From Polytrichum commune (taxonomy: Eukaryota > Streptophyta > Polytrichopsida > Polytrichales > Polytrichaceae), in contig OX485806.1 of assembly GCA_950295325.1 (NCBI GenBank), positions 19,158,001-19,222,000 on the forward strand: a DNA stretch of 64,000 nucleotides, given 5' to 3'. Position 1 is the first letter of the stretch. Every line of letters begins with the position of its first letter. Shown piece by piece: positions 1 through 12,486 of the stretch. The position numbers were made by a program, and so were the translations under genes. The notes beneath the pieces are model-generated. The model saw only the letters and a program-made list of their open reading frames with translations. It did not search any database and was not told where the DNA came from.

Positions 1-790
1 TTTTGAAACTTTTTCTTCATAGATTTCAAAATTAATGTATACTTTTGAGTCACTTTCACTTAGACCTGTGCAAGGTTCAAGAGCTATTCACTTGATTATG
101 CTTGCACCCTACCCCATGATCACATTTATTTTTGATGATCTTATGTAAAATGAATTGGGACTACCGCTCATTTCTCAACCAAGAAAAGAGTTCCGAAAGC
201 GGTGGTCAATGGTCATGATCACTATTCACTAGTTTAACACATGCCCTAAAAACAACAACACTTAATCTTAACTACCTCCGTACGACGTATTGAGGCCATA
301 ATGGGGCCTATTAGAGCTTAAAGGCTTAAAAGGCTAATCGGGATTCAGTCATCACTAACCTTAAGAAAATGTCAGGCCAAGGCGACTTCGCCATGGCTCA
401 GCTGACCCAGGATCCTTGATTTTGAATCTAAATCTCCGTCGTCCTAAAACCAAGGACACCGTCATTAATCCATGTAATGATTGACAGTTTAAGATTTGTG
501 ACACAAAACTTAAGTACTTCTGTTGTGAAATTAAAGGATGTCACTTTACACCCTAATGTTTGTGTATACCTATAACTGACGGAATAAGCATTAAGCATAC
601 TTGTTATTCTCAAAAGTATCATATTCCCATACTTTCTTTCCCCCCCGCAAGATCATGAGGATTCCATCACACAAAAGAACACATCGTTTGGACATTGTAT
701 GCAAAAGTTGTAAGGGTTTGCAATTTAAATTGTGGGTTATCTTGAACCGATACCATGCACGTTTCAGACATTGTACGTTTTCATAATCAA
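1..790. other. Intergenic, no feature recognised
   Basis: A+T-rich DNA without a credible reading frame. The short open frames overlap on both strands and show no family motif. I see no long repeat here. Confidence 0.5.
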
Positions 791-792
791 TA

Positions 793-1145
793 GGGGTTGT
801 CACACCTCTTTCTTCCCATTCTCGGAGAATGGATAATGGGGACGTGGCACACTCTCCTTGAATGGTGGAGGGCCCATTCTCAGAGAAAGGAGAATGGAGA
901 ATGGAGAAAACTTCTTGTGCGAAGGTTTTACTGTTTTTCACATGGGGTCGCTTCTTTTTGTTGCGGCGGGGCTTTAGTTTACCACATGCGGGCGGCAATG
1001 GTAATTCCCATTCTCCATTCTCCACAGGCCACAAAGGAGTGTCACACCTTTCTCCATGGAGAAGCTATCCTATTGGCTCCTCTTTTTCCTCATTCTCCAT
1101 TCTCCATTCTCCATTCTCCATTCTCCGAGAAGGTGTGACAACCCC
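793..1145. mobile_element. Foldback MITE with TA target duplication and 7-bp minisatellite
   Basis: The ends are inverted copies: GGGGTTGTCACACCT on the left (793-807) and its reverse complement AGGTGTGACAACCCC on the right (1131-1145). A TA dinucleotide flanks each side (791-792 and 1146-1147), the target site of Tc1/mariner-type elements. The interior is dominated by a 7-bp unit, ATTCTCC, and its complement GGAGAAT (832-846, 890-908, 1009-1023, 1091-1127), so the element can fold on itself at many registers. Open frames here are translations of the minisatellite, not genes. Confidence 0.75.
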
Positions 1146-1147
1146 TA

Positions 1148-2555
1148 ATGTGTATCTAATGTGCAAGATTTGTAGGTGTTCGTGTGAAGGCTTGTGTTGG
1201 TTTTGCGTATACATACTTAGGCAATAGATAAGCTTTCTACAATGCACTCTCTCCACCCGGGTCTCTAAAGAGTTGGTGGAGGCCAACCCGAATTTTCTTG
1301 TTTTGGGAATGAAGTTGAGATGAGTATTGGATAGTTATACAGTAGGGCAAGTATGCAAGAAGGGGTTAGGTTGGTGGCACCAAATGGTGATCACCGACTA
1401 GTAGATGTAGTATCCCCACCATACATAGTCCAATTTTGGCATGACCAACGGCTAGGATTTTGAAATCATGCAAAACCTTGTTGTCATGTTTGTTCGTGCA
1501 TAAAAAACTTGACGACGAGCACCACAATGTGTGAGTACATGAGGTATGTGGATAGAACTGCATGTGTACAAATTCATGCAGACGTCTAGGTTTCCTTGAA
1601 ACCTAGTTCCATGTTCTTGGAACTAACTAGAATTTTATTGAACACGATGCATTTAAGGGGAAGGGAGAATAATTGTTCCCCACATCTACCAACATGGAGG
1701 GTGAAAATGTGATCAATCTGTAGAGCTAGGGAAGTGTTATTTTCAGCCAATTCAACACCAAAATTGAGGTCAAACACACAAATTAATCTACTAGGGTTCA
1801 TTTACGATGAATCAACAATAGACCTATAGGGGCGCAAATTTTACCACACCCTTGACGGTAGGTGGTGGGAAACAAGATATGGCAAAGGAAGCCATGGCAA
1901 GGAATACAAAGGTAAGAATGAAGGGCCCAAGTGAGGAGATATCTTTGTCCAACACCTATCATTGGGGCTGCAAAGAAAATATGCCACTATAAGTTTATTG
2001 TTCAATCATACTAAACTTGGCCTCAATTGACCAATGCACGATTTGTGACCCCGATTTAGATTTTCATCGGAATAAAAATAGTAAATATTGGGCTTTACAT
2101 AGGAACCAATGTGTCACCTTCCCAGATGGTAGGTGTTGTGAACATTTACTCAAGGAGAGGAGGAGAAAAATACAAGGAACGAGGAGAACATGAAAGAACC
2201 CAAAAGGAAGGATGGGAGGAAGGAAAACTAGGTATCACTTGTTTTTGCTAGACTAAGGTAGATGAGACCAATTCAATTGGCTTCTTTAGTCAGACACCTA
2301 TTTTTGGCTCTTGATCGATAGTACAATCGCTCTAATTTGGTGGGTGAGTAATACATCTTGATTTAGTCAACAACTTTGCAAAAATCAAATTACACCCACC
2401 ATCCTCCATAATTAGGAGTGCTATCCACTTAGCTATGACACGCTAGATTTTTGTGGGCGAGGTGCACAAAATAGGAGGTGACGACTTGAAAAAATTAGGA
2501 GGCGCCATGTGGTTGTGAAGTGCTGACCGACTTGTTTTGTGGGTATTCTACAACA
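1148..2555. other. Intergenic, no feature recognised
   Basis: No open frame with family motifs and no terminal inverted repeats that I can pair. Confidence 0.4.
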
Positions 2556-2561
2556 AAAAGT

Positions 2562-2640
2562 TACACTAAACATGATATTTAGTGTCACCAATACTAATTG
2601 CCTTGTTCAATACTAATTGTAAACCGCAATGTAACCTAAC
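2562..2640. repeat. Fragment of the ACTAAAT MITE family
   Basis: The block running from TACACTAAACATGATATTTA through a stretch containing CTTGTTCAATACTAATTG and ending in TGTAAACCGC matches the left part of the complete element at 48157-48593, where the same order of words occurs. No right end is present, so this is a truncated copy. Confidence 0.5.
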
Positions 2641-4259
2641 TTTTTGGTTAGATTAACCCAATTTTAGATTTTAGATTATTTTTTAGCTCGAACCTTCATT
2701 TCAATTCTTGAATTAGTGAAAAAACATTGATATTAGCAACTACTCAGCCAAAAGAGGATTAGTATGGCTGAATGTAAACCTTTTGACTATTGGAAGAGGA
2801 TGTGAGGAGTGTTAGAAAAGAGACCATGGTCATGTGAAGAATGTGAGGTAAAGATAAGAATATGGGCATGGACAAGTGCAACCATCATGATGTTTTCTTA
2901 CCATAAACTCTCGGAGGCCATTGTATGTCAAGGCAGTTATAGAGTGACGCATAGTGTTGGAGTGTTGGAATCCCTCTCGAGAAGAGAGAAGAACTTTGTT
3001 TCCAATTGTAAATTTGCCAATGCCATAATCTAATTCATTCTTTGGGTGTGAAGCCATTTATTCTTTGTGAAGTTGTTTTGAGTGAACCTTGGTTGAATTA
3101 TAATTGGCTACTAGAGGTTTGCAAATCAAGGATTTGAACTCTCAGGAAGAGGGTGTACTTGATTCATTGTCAAATTAGTCATGTACCATTGTCAAAAATA
3201 TAGCAATTGTGTGGGAGATTCTTCTGTTGAATTATGAATCAACCAAAAAAATGAATATCCCCAAGGTATTTGAAGAAATGGTTATGCTCAAATAATTTGT
3301 TAGCCAAGATAACTTCAAGTGATGATGACTTTACACCCACGTACTAGCTTAGACAATTGCCCTTGTCAATATTCAATTCACTTTTGTTACTCCTTTGGAG
3401 AGTTAAGACTATGGCTTGGACAACTACTCCCAAGTTATTGTCATTATGGAGGATTTGATTCCGACTATGTGTTGAGATTGGAACTAAGAAAGCTGATGCA
3501 ATAATTTCATTAGTAAAGACACCATGATGTGAAATCATATGCGGTCTAATTGCCTAACGAAAACACAATTATTTGAAGTAAAATTGCTCATGTAAGCATG
3601 TGTTTGACTACCTTCAATAGAGTTACATAATTAACTCGTTGAATGAAAAAGAAACTTGAGAGGGGCCATAAACAAATGAAGTTCAAAGGCCATAAACTAT
3701 GAGTTGGCCATGGTCTCTTGGGAGTTGAAGAGATGTAGCAGTGGTGGCAAAGAGAGTATTGTTGGTATTGTCCAATTATCCCATACTCAAGCGGTCAACC
3801 CATGAGCCCAACCTAAAAGGAAGTTGGGCAGACCAACAAGCAAGTATACTTGCCCAAAGATACTTGACAATTACCTGATACATTTTGACTATAGCCTAAT
3901 TGACTCATCACATGGCCATACATAGAAACTTAAGTTACATGGTCACATAGACTTAGCTACTTCTCATTCAAAAACCAATAGTCATCTAAATTGGGCATTG
4001 TCTTTTGTGTAAGTTCTTCAAATTATATTATTTTAATCAATGATTTTTTAAAGGATATAGAGCATATTCTAGAAATATTGAATTTTTAAAGTATAAAACA
4101 TATTCCAAAACTTAATAAAGTTAAAAATTCATTGCAAAATGAACATAAATCATCCATATGTAAATAATTGGTAAAACTCATTAAATTAAACAACTCTTTG
4201 AATTGTATTCAAATCAAATTAAAATAAATGAACCCTAGCACAAACATGTATACTAACTT
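2641..4259. other. Intergenic, no feature recognised
   Basis: Plus-strand open frames at 2809-3033 and 3319-3504 are short, resemble no family I know and are matched by equally long frames on the other strand. I treat them as chance. Confidence 0.4.
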
Positions 4260-4886
4260 GCTATGGCCTATAGTCCCTCGAAACTTACAAGTGTTTTTCT
4301 CCTTATGCTTCAATATATTATGCATCAAACACGTTGTTACGTCGTTCATCGTAAGCTTCTTCATCAGCATCGTCTTCAAGGCGGTTAACAAGTATTCGTA
4401 CGATGTTGGCAATCTCTTGAGCAAAGTCATGACGATGTTTTCGTCTCTCACAAGTACCTCCAAACAAGTGGGTTGATCTGCAAACGCCTTGATCTTGCTG
4501 ATGTGGTCCAACAAGTCATTGGCCTCTTGCATCTTGCACGTGAAAAACTTGTGGCGAATGAAGAGGATATTGGACAAACTCTTTGTTTTGTGAATGTTGC
4601 AAAGGGTCTTTCACGCTTCCGCATGTCCATTGCAACTCTTGATGTGCGTAAGTTGGTTGTCCGCCAAGTTGAGGCCGATGATGAACATGACCTTCTTGAC
4701 ACGCCTTTGGTACTCCTTCTTCATCTTGGGATCCGCATTGGAAGGTGGAGCTTCATCAAATCCGTCCACAATGTCCCAAAGATTTATGGATGCCAACAAC
4801 ATTTCGAATTTGAACTTCTAAAGGTTGAAGTTCTCTTCATTGAACTTGTCAATGACTCTAGCGGCCTTGCTTTCAAATGATGCCAT
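4260..4886 (-). pseudogene. Ty1/copia retrotransposon gag remnant (UBN2-type)
   Basis: Read on the minus strand from an ATG at 4884-4886, one frame keeps the typical N-terminal half of a plant copia gag: an opening block rich in AARVIDKFNEENF, then MLLASINLWDIVDG, KMKKEYQRRVKK, a KTKSLSNILFIRHKFFTCKM block, then RLPTSYEYLLTAL and MNDVTTCLMHNILKHKEK. Two in-frame stops interrupt it, a TAG at 4818-4820 and a TGA at 4611-4613, both at places where copia gag normally has tryptophan. Similarity ends near 4270. There is no zinc knuckle, protease, integrase or reverse transcriptase, and I cannot find LTRs. It is a decayed fragment and not a host gene. Confidence 0.88.
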
Positions 4887-5059
4887 CATATACTCAGAAA
4901 TATTATCAAAATATTCAAACTAATCTTCTCTGGCTTACAATCAACCCAATCTAAACTAAAATATAACCTCTTACACTCAATATATACGTTTGTACCTCAT
5001 GTAGTGGAAACATGCTCATATGCTCTCAAATGAGTATTTTCGTCTCTAAAATGTTAGAT

Positions 5060-5400
5060 TTTTTACACCTCAAGTTAGATCTTCTAATACTCAAGAGAGG
5101 TTTTAAGACATTCAAATCAGTCAAATAAGATCTCCTTCACCTCAAACATATCAAGTTGGATCTTCTACACTTCAAGAGAAGTCTTAAAACACTCAAATCA
5201 TCTAAACAAGATCCCCTTCACCACAAACGTGCGTTACACTCTCAAATACCTCAAATTAGATCTTCTTCATCTCGAGAGAGGTCTTAAGACACTCAAATCA
5301 TTCAAATAATATTTTCCTCACCTCATTTGTGCATAACACTCTTAAACATCTAAACTCAAATGTTCTACACCTCAAAACATCCAAACAACATTTTCTTCGA
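5060..5400. repeat. Irregular tandem repeat, unit about 80-100 bp
   Basis: The phrase TCAA(G/A)TT(A/G)GATCTTCT starts at 5070, 5151 and 5250. Each copy is followed by an (A)AGAGAGG block, a TTTAAGACA(T/C)TCAAATCA block and a CTTCACCTCA block. Copies differ by substitutions and length, so the array is old. It lies upstream of the copia gag start, but I cannot show that it belongs to that element. Confidence 0.65.
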
Positions 5401-6760
5401 TTCAAAATACTTTGAATGATTTCAAACAATCCTTACAACTCTCAAGCCTTACAAATAAACCTTAAACCACTCAAAACACTCAAATTATATGCTTTTAAAA
5501 TCTAAACACTTGCAAACCTCTCAAATAGACTTCTCAACATTCAAGCCTCTCAAATCATATGCTATTGGAGTTTGAACACCTTCAAAGCTATCACTAAAGT
5601 CAAATGCTTTTGAAGTGTAAACACCTCCAAGGTGTAGATGTACACTATGTGTACCATTTTTTTTATAATAAAAATGCTATTACTTGCACACCTTCAGACA
5701 ATCTTGTTCAATTGTACTCCACACTTATCCCATCAATATGACCACCTCACTTTCACACTCACAACAAGCTCCACGTCCAATGCATCTCTCCCCTCCATGT
5801 CCCAATATAATTAAATTTTCATGGATTTAACACACCTCCTCCTTTATAGTGTCAGTCAAACAAAATTTGAGCCCCTTCTCCCCTCTTCAAATGTCTCTAT
5901 GTGCATGCCCGCAATGATATAATATTAATTTATCATTTAACAAATCTTACTCTCAAACATCTCTTTAACCACCTCCTCCCACCATTCTTAACTTCTTTCA
6001 AGATACCACCAACAATGCCTCAACCCCACCCTTCCCTGACCTACTCATCCTCATCCCAAGCACATATCACTGCTATACTCATAATTGCCATAGGCTCCAC
6101 CCTTGAAACATGCCACAATGCCCTACAAAAAAATCTCCTTCTACAATGTCCCTTTTTATTTATAAACAACACAACTACAAGCATGTTCAATTGGACCATT
6201 AAGTTGGTCACGTATGTTGAAGTCACAAATTTCTTAGTCACATGCTATAAGGTAATCTCAAGGTGCCTTTTAAGTCAATTTGTTTTTCATGAAGCCCTTT
6301 ATTATTGTTGCACATACTCAAATCTACAATATCAAAATGATATATTTATAGAAAACCACCAAACTTTATCCACAAACAAATGAATGTATTTGGTTCTAGA
6401 AGAAATTTTCATGACCTTAAATATTTTGAATATGAACTATTCTTTAATATTGCTTAAATATATGATATACTTGAGGGCTCCATCAAAAAGAATTTAAGAA
6501 AATATAAATTTAATGTATTTTAAGGCCTATTTTGAACAAATTTTCTTTACATGACGCAAGTTGTTTTAAACTTCAGCTACTTCTCCCAACTTCAAAAGAA
6601 TGTACACAATCATTTTAAATAAATAATAATTAGAAAATAATTGTTTGAATTTTGAAACAACATGTTTTTTGATACCTTCTAGAAATTAAATTGAAAATAT
6701 TTAAATATAGTATGTATCTTTGAACCTTCTATCATAGTGATCACTTCGTGGTCCAATTGA
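5401..6760. other. Intergenic, CT/CA-rich decayed DNA
   Basis: Words such as CTCAAA and AACACTC recur without a fixed period and probably continue the decayed tandem array to the left. A 160-codon plus-strand open frame at 5901-6383 has no recognisable domain and low-complexity composition. I do not call it a gene. Confidence 0.4.
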
Positions 6761-7048
6761 CCATGCTTACACCCAACTCTCCGTGCAAACCCCCAAATCC
6801 CATCAAATGCCACTATTCTCATCTACCTACATATCACCCATAACCTAGATCACCAATTCCCCACCATCCTCAAGTCCCTCACCCACACCTTCCCTTATGC
6901 ACCACAACCCTTCCTACCAAAATCCCTTGAAATTTCACAACCTACCCTAGGCTTTCACTTTACGTGAAACGTAGATGATGATGAAGTGGTCGCATGTGAG
7001 CATCATAGATCATATATGGAAGTTATGACTCCCCCACCCAATCATCCC

Positions 7049-7049
7049 C

Positions 7050-7081
<32 letters not shown>
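7049..7081. repeat. (AC)n microsatellite
   Basis: An uninterrupted alternating AC run of about 33 bases inside the LINE remnant. Confidence 0.9.
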
Positions 7082-7082
<1 letters not shown>

Positions 7083-9076
7083 CTACCCCCTCCCCACGAT
7101 TCGGATATCCCATACCAGAGGAACAAACCAAAAAAATTACACATTTTCCAGGAACTTAGTCACCTCAAAACTACCACAACCCCTCTAACACGCACAACTC
7201 CAACTCATTTGCATCACATAACACATCTCCATATGCATTGGAGACCCCTACCCATCCCAACACACACAACCCTCACCCATTGTACTCACACACAAGGATG
7301 ATTCTTCCTAGAAACTGGAAACGAAAATGGAAATGCCATCTCTCCATATACCAACCCATCAAGCCATATGCCACACCACCACACAACCACTCATAATGGT
7401 TGCAACACCATGGCATCCTAGACATCCAATATCTCATGGGTGTCTCCCCCCCCAAACAATTCCCAATTTTCACCCATATGGATTGAACACATCTCGGACA
7501 TAGCCCATCAAGCTCAACTAGATGCCAAGAATATTACCATTCAAAACTACATACACATCCTCCATACACAAACCTATCTTCGACCCCAACATTGCCCCCT
7601 CACTAGATTGCCTAATCGATTCCATTAGAAACCTACTCACTACCCCCAAGCTATGGACTGTGAATCATACACCCAACAACAAAAGTAATCTCTACAACTA
7701 GGCCTCCACATGCTCTAATCCTATCGACCACCCCAACGCATTTCAATGTCTAATCCGCTAGAACCCATGGCCTAACAAAACCAAAATGAACCCTACCCAT
7801 CTTTAAAGCCTTCCTCAAGGTCCCTCATAGCATACACTACAACCAACACCTATCAATCCTCTCCCAAAACGTACCCTACCAATATCTAGGTATCCAACTT
7901 GTTCCCTCACTCAAAGGGCCCATCCAACAACACCTTGCCACCAAAAATTCAACTCCAAAGTGACCAACTCCTAGCGTTCCCTGACTCCATGAAACAAATA
8001 TACATATCCTAAAACAATAATCAAACCTAGCATTGAATACGCCTTTTACGTAGCCCCTTTCTCATGTGCTAACATCCACAAATTGGACTCCCTACTCATC
8101 CACATCACCTAAAAGACTTTCAACATGCCACATAGCACCTCAAACATCATGATACAACTTTCACATGTTAATTTTGAAATGGTTGCCTATTCACTCCTCC
8201 CATGATACGCCACCACTCTTGAAGACCAAATCACGTAATCCCCTAATGACCCCATGCAACTTGGAGACATATACCAAGGCCTAATCAAATTCATCATCGT
8301 CAAATACAGTGGCTCACTATACTTCTCCAAACTTCAAAGACAAGCATGTGTACACTCCCCCACCACTAGAACTCTTTACATTCTCAATAGTAAGTACACC
8401 ATACACCTAAGCTTAATGGGCATCACCTTCCCTTGAAACAAACCCCCCTCGAACAAGATTGGCTACATGATTGGCACTATCAATCATTTTCCCTTGCACA
8501 AGAAGCCTACACATCAAAATACCCAGCCAAAATTAGAAAAATTCAACAACTACATAGTTGGCTACCACACAAATACTCAACGCCACCGCCTTCTCCATTA
8601 AATTTTGCACCAAATTCAAAATATACACCATGAGTACTCCAACCAATTTTGGAACACCATTTGGGCTTCCTAAGCCCAAATCACCCCAAGTCTTTGAATT
8701 CAGATTCCATTCTAAATACGTGGGCAACTGCTGCAAAATATCATATAGCCAACAAAATGCCCAATCCAAATGTGCCAACTATGTTCCCAATAGACGAATG
8801 ACAATTGGCCCCACTTGCTAAGTTTTTGCACTCACCCCCAACTCAAAAAAATTAGAATTGATTGCCACAATAACGTTGCCCACAAACTCTAACTTACAAT
8901 ACTATCACACCCAAAAGCACGCTTGCACACATTGATTAATGCCGATACAAAAAATAATACCTCCCACGAAAGCATCATGCGAACTTGGCTACTCCCATGC
9001 ACATGACCCACACGCCATTGCACATGTTATGCACAACTCTGACTAGACATATTGTGCGTCTATGGCTTTCACGTTG

Positions 9077-9095
9077 CCCCCCCCCCCCCCCCCCC
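9077..9095. repeat. Poly-C tract
   Basis: Nineteen consecutive cytosines. The count may be affected by sequencing error. Confidence 0.85.
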
Positions 9096-9439
9096 GACAC
9101 ACACTACTCCCCTCTATACACTATTCTATTCTTCAAATTCAATCACTGCCGTGATTGTTATACCAATAACTCTATCCAATGCAAACACAACACATATGAT
9201 CCACTCATCCAACACTTCCGCCTCCAAGGCTAGATTGTTAAACATGACTATTGCCATCACACTTGGAGTATGTAGCATTGTACACACCTCATACGTCACA
9301 CCTCTCCATAATCTAGAACCCCCCGAATACCACTATTAAAATCATTATGAACATACTCAACTAAACATCAATCAAATACCTCACTAATCTTATTTGTAAA
9401 CTTGAAAACACAAACGACTTGTCACCCCCCCCCCAACCA

Positions 9440-11207
9440 TTTAAATTTTTTTTTTTTTAAATCCCTAAAATCTACATGAACTACAATAAAACCTAACAAT
9501 AGGTGACTGACACATAGCCCACTTATCACAAATAGGCGTTACACTTGTACCCCAACTCTTATGTTTGTATGTAGAATCAACTATGGACAAATGGACCTTT
9601 TCATGTCACATGGAGGTGACATTTTTTTATTTTTTTTATTTTTTCTAGCATGCCCACTATGAACGGTTATGATAAACAACCCTCCACATTCCAAATCAAT
9701 GCCACCTAGCCAATGCATTGATATTCATCAATCTCATGAGATTGATTGAATGAGCTTCATACCATTACTCATATACTGCAAGGTTGGTTTACATGGCTCT
9801 CTTTATACTAGTAATGATTCTTGAATATTGGCTAAGATCCGGATCTGCATGTTGGATTCAAACTAAATGTGGAAAATAAGCAAGGTATGTTGCAACTATC
9901 TCATTTGAACAACAAAGTGCATCTAAATAATGTTATGTTAGAAGTTAGTTGAATTAAAGCGATAAAGTACCAATTTTGAACAGTGTTTAGAACATGATTA
10001 GGAACCTTGTGTAGATTTGAACCCGAACTTCCCAAGCAACCCATTTTTGGTTAATGAATGATTTCCTCCCTACATTAACCCCATTGAACTCATTCATCGG
10101 CAATCAAACAATTGTCAACATCAAGCCAACACGGACATATGCCCATAGACACATGAGTCATGTAGTTTGAAGATGATTAGAATGTTAAAAAAAATGTCAA
10201 AGTGGGAAATGGTTATGCTTTTGTTGTGTTGTGAGGGTGTTAACTCCAATCAATGGTTGCCACTCCAATGCAAACTTTGCATGAACATCAATGATGTTCA
10301 TTTTGGTAAAATTGTAATGCTTCTTGAAGTTCATGTAAACAAGGCCTTTGTTCTCAAATTGACTATTTAGTTTAGCATTTAGACACACTCTAGATTTTGG
10401 GGAATTCTTCGCATGTGAGTGGATAGAAAACATGGGATAGTCTACATGCTCCAAATACAAGGTGGCATATTGTGCTTTGAAGAGTGCAATGAAGGGTTTG
10501 AAAAGTGGTGCATTGAAACTAATTAATGGAAAAATAATGGTGCATTTTGGTATGAGGATTTGTGGAGGTGCTCAATTATTGAGTTTTTCTCATCTATTGG
10601 ATCATACAAGCACTATGCTCACTTTCCAAGTGAATTTGATTGGTCAAGGGTATTTTTGGGAGCTAAATCATGGTATTTTCTTGTGCATCCCTTTCTTCAA
10701 TTATTATATCTAAAAATGCGATAGAGTTATGCATGCCAAATTGTTTTCCTTCAAATGGCTCATCTCCCATGTTTCAAGATCCTACGGATAAATCATACTT
10801 TAACATCAAAACTTCTTCATTGAAATTCCACAACCAAAATTGAGTGTAATGCATTTGAAACAACCTTTTCATAGGCTTGGGAACTTCAAGGTTTGAGCAC
10901 TAAACCCTAAACCCTTCAAGCTAATGAAGGGTGATAGGGTCATCAAGTCTTGGATATGGGATGCAAATGTGGCTGCAGTGTTGTTGAAATGTTTTGTAAT
11001 GGCTTGTACAAGTTCCCATTTGGAATGAAGTTCCTTTATTTGCTCCATTTTTATAATTAAAAAAAAAACGGTAAGCAAATGTTGCATATCAAAATAGAAT
11101 GTGTGATAGGGCATATTATTATTTTTTGGGTGAGGAATCAAATTTTAACCTTACAGATATAAGGGGCTCAAAGCATGGTCTATCTAAACAATTTTCCACC
11201 AAGTCTT
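9440..11207. other. Intergenic, no feature recognised
   Basis: Contains poly-T and T-rich runs near 9450 and 9630. No reading frame or repeat pair could be supported. Confidence 0.4.
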
Positions 11208-11208
11208 A

Positions 11209-11685
11209 GGGCCACTTCAAACATGAGCCAAGAGCCGTGACCATGTAATTGTGAGAGCCCTAAAGAAAGTATCCAAAGGCCGTCTCATGACACCTCTATA
11301 TTCATGTCGTGTGGTCATGGACCCTCAAGTGTAGTGTGAAGCCATATGTGACTAGGCCCTCAACCAAATGCTATTTCAATGAATTTCTATTCATGCGGGT
11401 CCTCACACATGATAAAATAGAATATATCAATGGTTGTGAGCGTTCGGAGTGTCATGGTCTCCCGGTTTTGTGTTAGACCTACCTCCAAGAGGTGGTTTTT
11501 GAAAATAGTCCAAATGATCATGAAAGATAATCCATTGGATGCCATGTAGGAATCCATGTGGACTTTACATCCATCTTGGATTCACATACTTTGTTGGTCC
11601 CTCAAGCGTATTGTGAAGCGAACTTGGACCGGCTCCGCCTTTTCCACCAATGAGAGTGCTTGAAGTGTAATGGACACATGCTCTT
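11209..11685. mobile_element. Harbinger-like MITE family A, copy 1, right end missing
   Basis: It begins with GGGCCACTTCAAACATGAGC preceded by TTA, and has the family core: CTCATGACACCTC, CTATTCATGCGGG, CATGGTCTCCCGG, CCTCCAAGAGGTGG, then ACTTGGACCGG and CTCCGCCTTTTCCACC. It stops within the right terminal repeat, at 11685, exactly where the next copy begins, so about 25 terminal bases are lost. Confidence 0.85.
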
Positions 11686-11686
11686 A

Positions 11687-12171
11687 GGGCCACTTCACAC
11701 ACGAGTCAAGAGCCGTGACCATGAAATTGTGAGAGCCCAAAAGAAAGTGTCCAAAGGCCTTCCCAACACACCTCCAAAATCATGTAGTGTGGTCACGGAT
11801 CCTCGAGTGTAGTGTGAAACCATATGTGACCAAATGCTATTTCAACGAATTTCTATTCATGCGGGTCCTCACACATGATAAAACATAACGAATCAACGGT
11901 TGTGAGCATTTGGAGTGCCATGGTCTCCCGGTTTTGTGTTAGACCTACCTCCAAGAGGTGGTTTTTGATAATAGTCCAAATGACCATGAAACATGATCCA
12001 TTGGATGCCATGTAGGAATCTATGTGGACTTTACATCCATCTTGCATTCACATACTCCGTTGGTCCCTCAAGCGTAGTGTGAAGCAAACTTGGACCGGCT
12101 CCGCCTTTTCCACCAATGAGAGTGCTTGAAGTGTAATGGTCACGGGCTCTCAGTCTCATGTGTGAAGTGGC
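11687..12171. mobile_element. Harbinger-like MITE family A, copy 2, complete
   Basis: Terminal repeats are GGGCCACTTCACACACGAG on the left and a matching CTCATGTGTGAAGTGGC end on the right, the last bases being CCC before TTA (12174-12176 region). The interior is nearly the same as copy 1. TTA before copy 1 and TTA after copy 2 form the 3-bp target duplication expected of PIF/Harbinger elements, so the pair behaves as one insertion unit with a period of about 478 bp. Confidence 0.88.
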
Positions 12172-12486
12172 CCTTATAATGACGTTTCTCATAGTTGTGG
12201 ATTTGAAGTTTTATACAGTACATCATATTCTGTGAAGGGAAAATTAAATATATATAGTTGTATGTGACATCAATGATCAATATAATAAGTATGGATTGGC
12301 ATCCAAGGGTTCTTGTGTTGTTGACTGAACTCCGATCTTCAATCAAGTTGAGGCACTTAACTGATTAAAGTGCTCTAATGACAAGTAGATTTGACGTTGG
12401 ATCACTTCTTACCAAATCGGTTTAAAATTGAAGACCATAGCTCATGTTCTTGTGTCCGAGCCCGTTTAGGGCTTCTCGGGCGCTTA

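Larger units (their letters stand above)
6765..9435 (+). mobile_element. Decayed LINE (non-LTR retrotransposon), internally deleted
   Basis: One decaying coding strand can be followed with frameshifts and stops. At about 6800-7040 an open stretch includes ATILIYLHITHNLDHQF and APQPFLPKSLEISQPTLGFH and may be from ORF1. At 7815-7990 it reads SIHYNQHLSIL, then VPYQYLGIQL, the YLG block typical of plant LINE reverse transcriptases after the catalytic core, then LLAFPDSMKQIYIS after a frameshift. At 8025-8330 it reads SIEYAFYVAPFSCANIHKLD, then LEDQIT and GDIYQGLIKFIIVKYSG. At 9128-9236 it reads KFNHCRDCYTNNSIQCKHN and YDPLIQHFRLQG. The catalytic FADD-type core is absent, so much of the reverse transcriptase was deleted. 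A (CA)n run (7049-7081) and a 19-C run (9077-9095) lie inside. The ORF1 assignment is inference; the LINE identity is fairly secure. Confidence 0.72.

Noticed and set aside
4890-5640. 5' LTR of the copia remnant
   Set aside because: I looked for a TG...CA boundary, a TGGTATCAGAGC-like primer site and a second copy below 4260 and found none; the region is a decayed tandem array.
5901-6383. 160-codon plus-strand open frame
   Set aside because: No recognisable motif, A+T-rich codon use like the surroundings, and no splice or promoter context.
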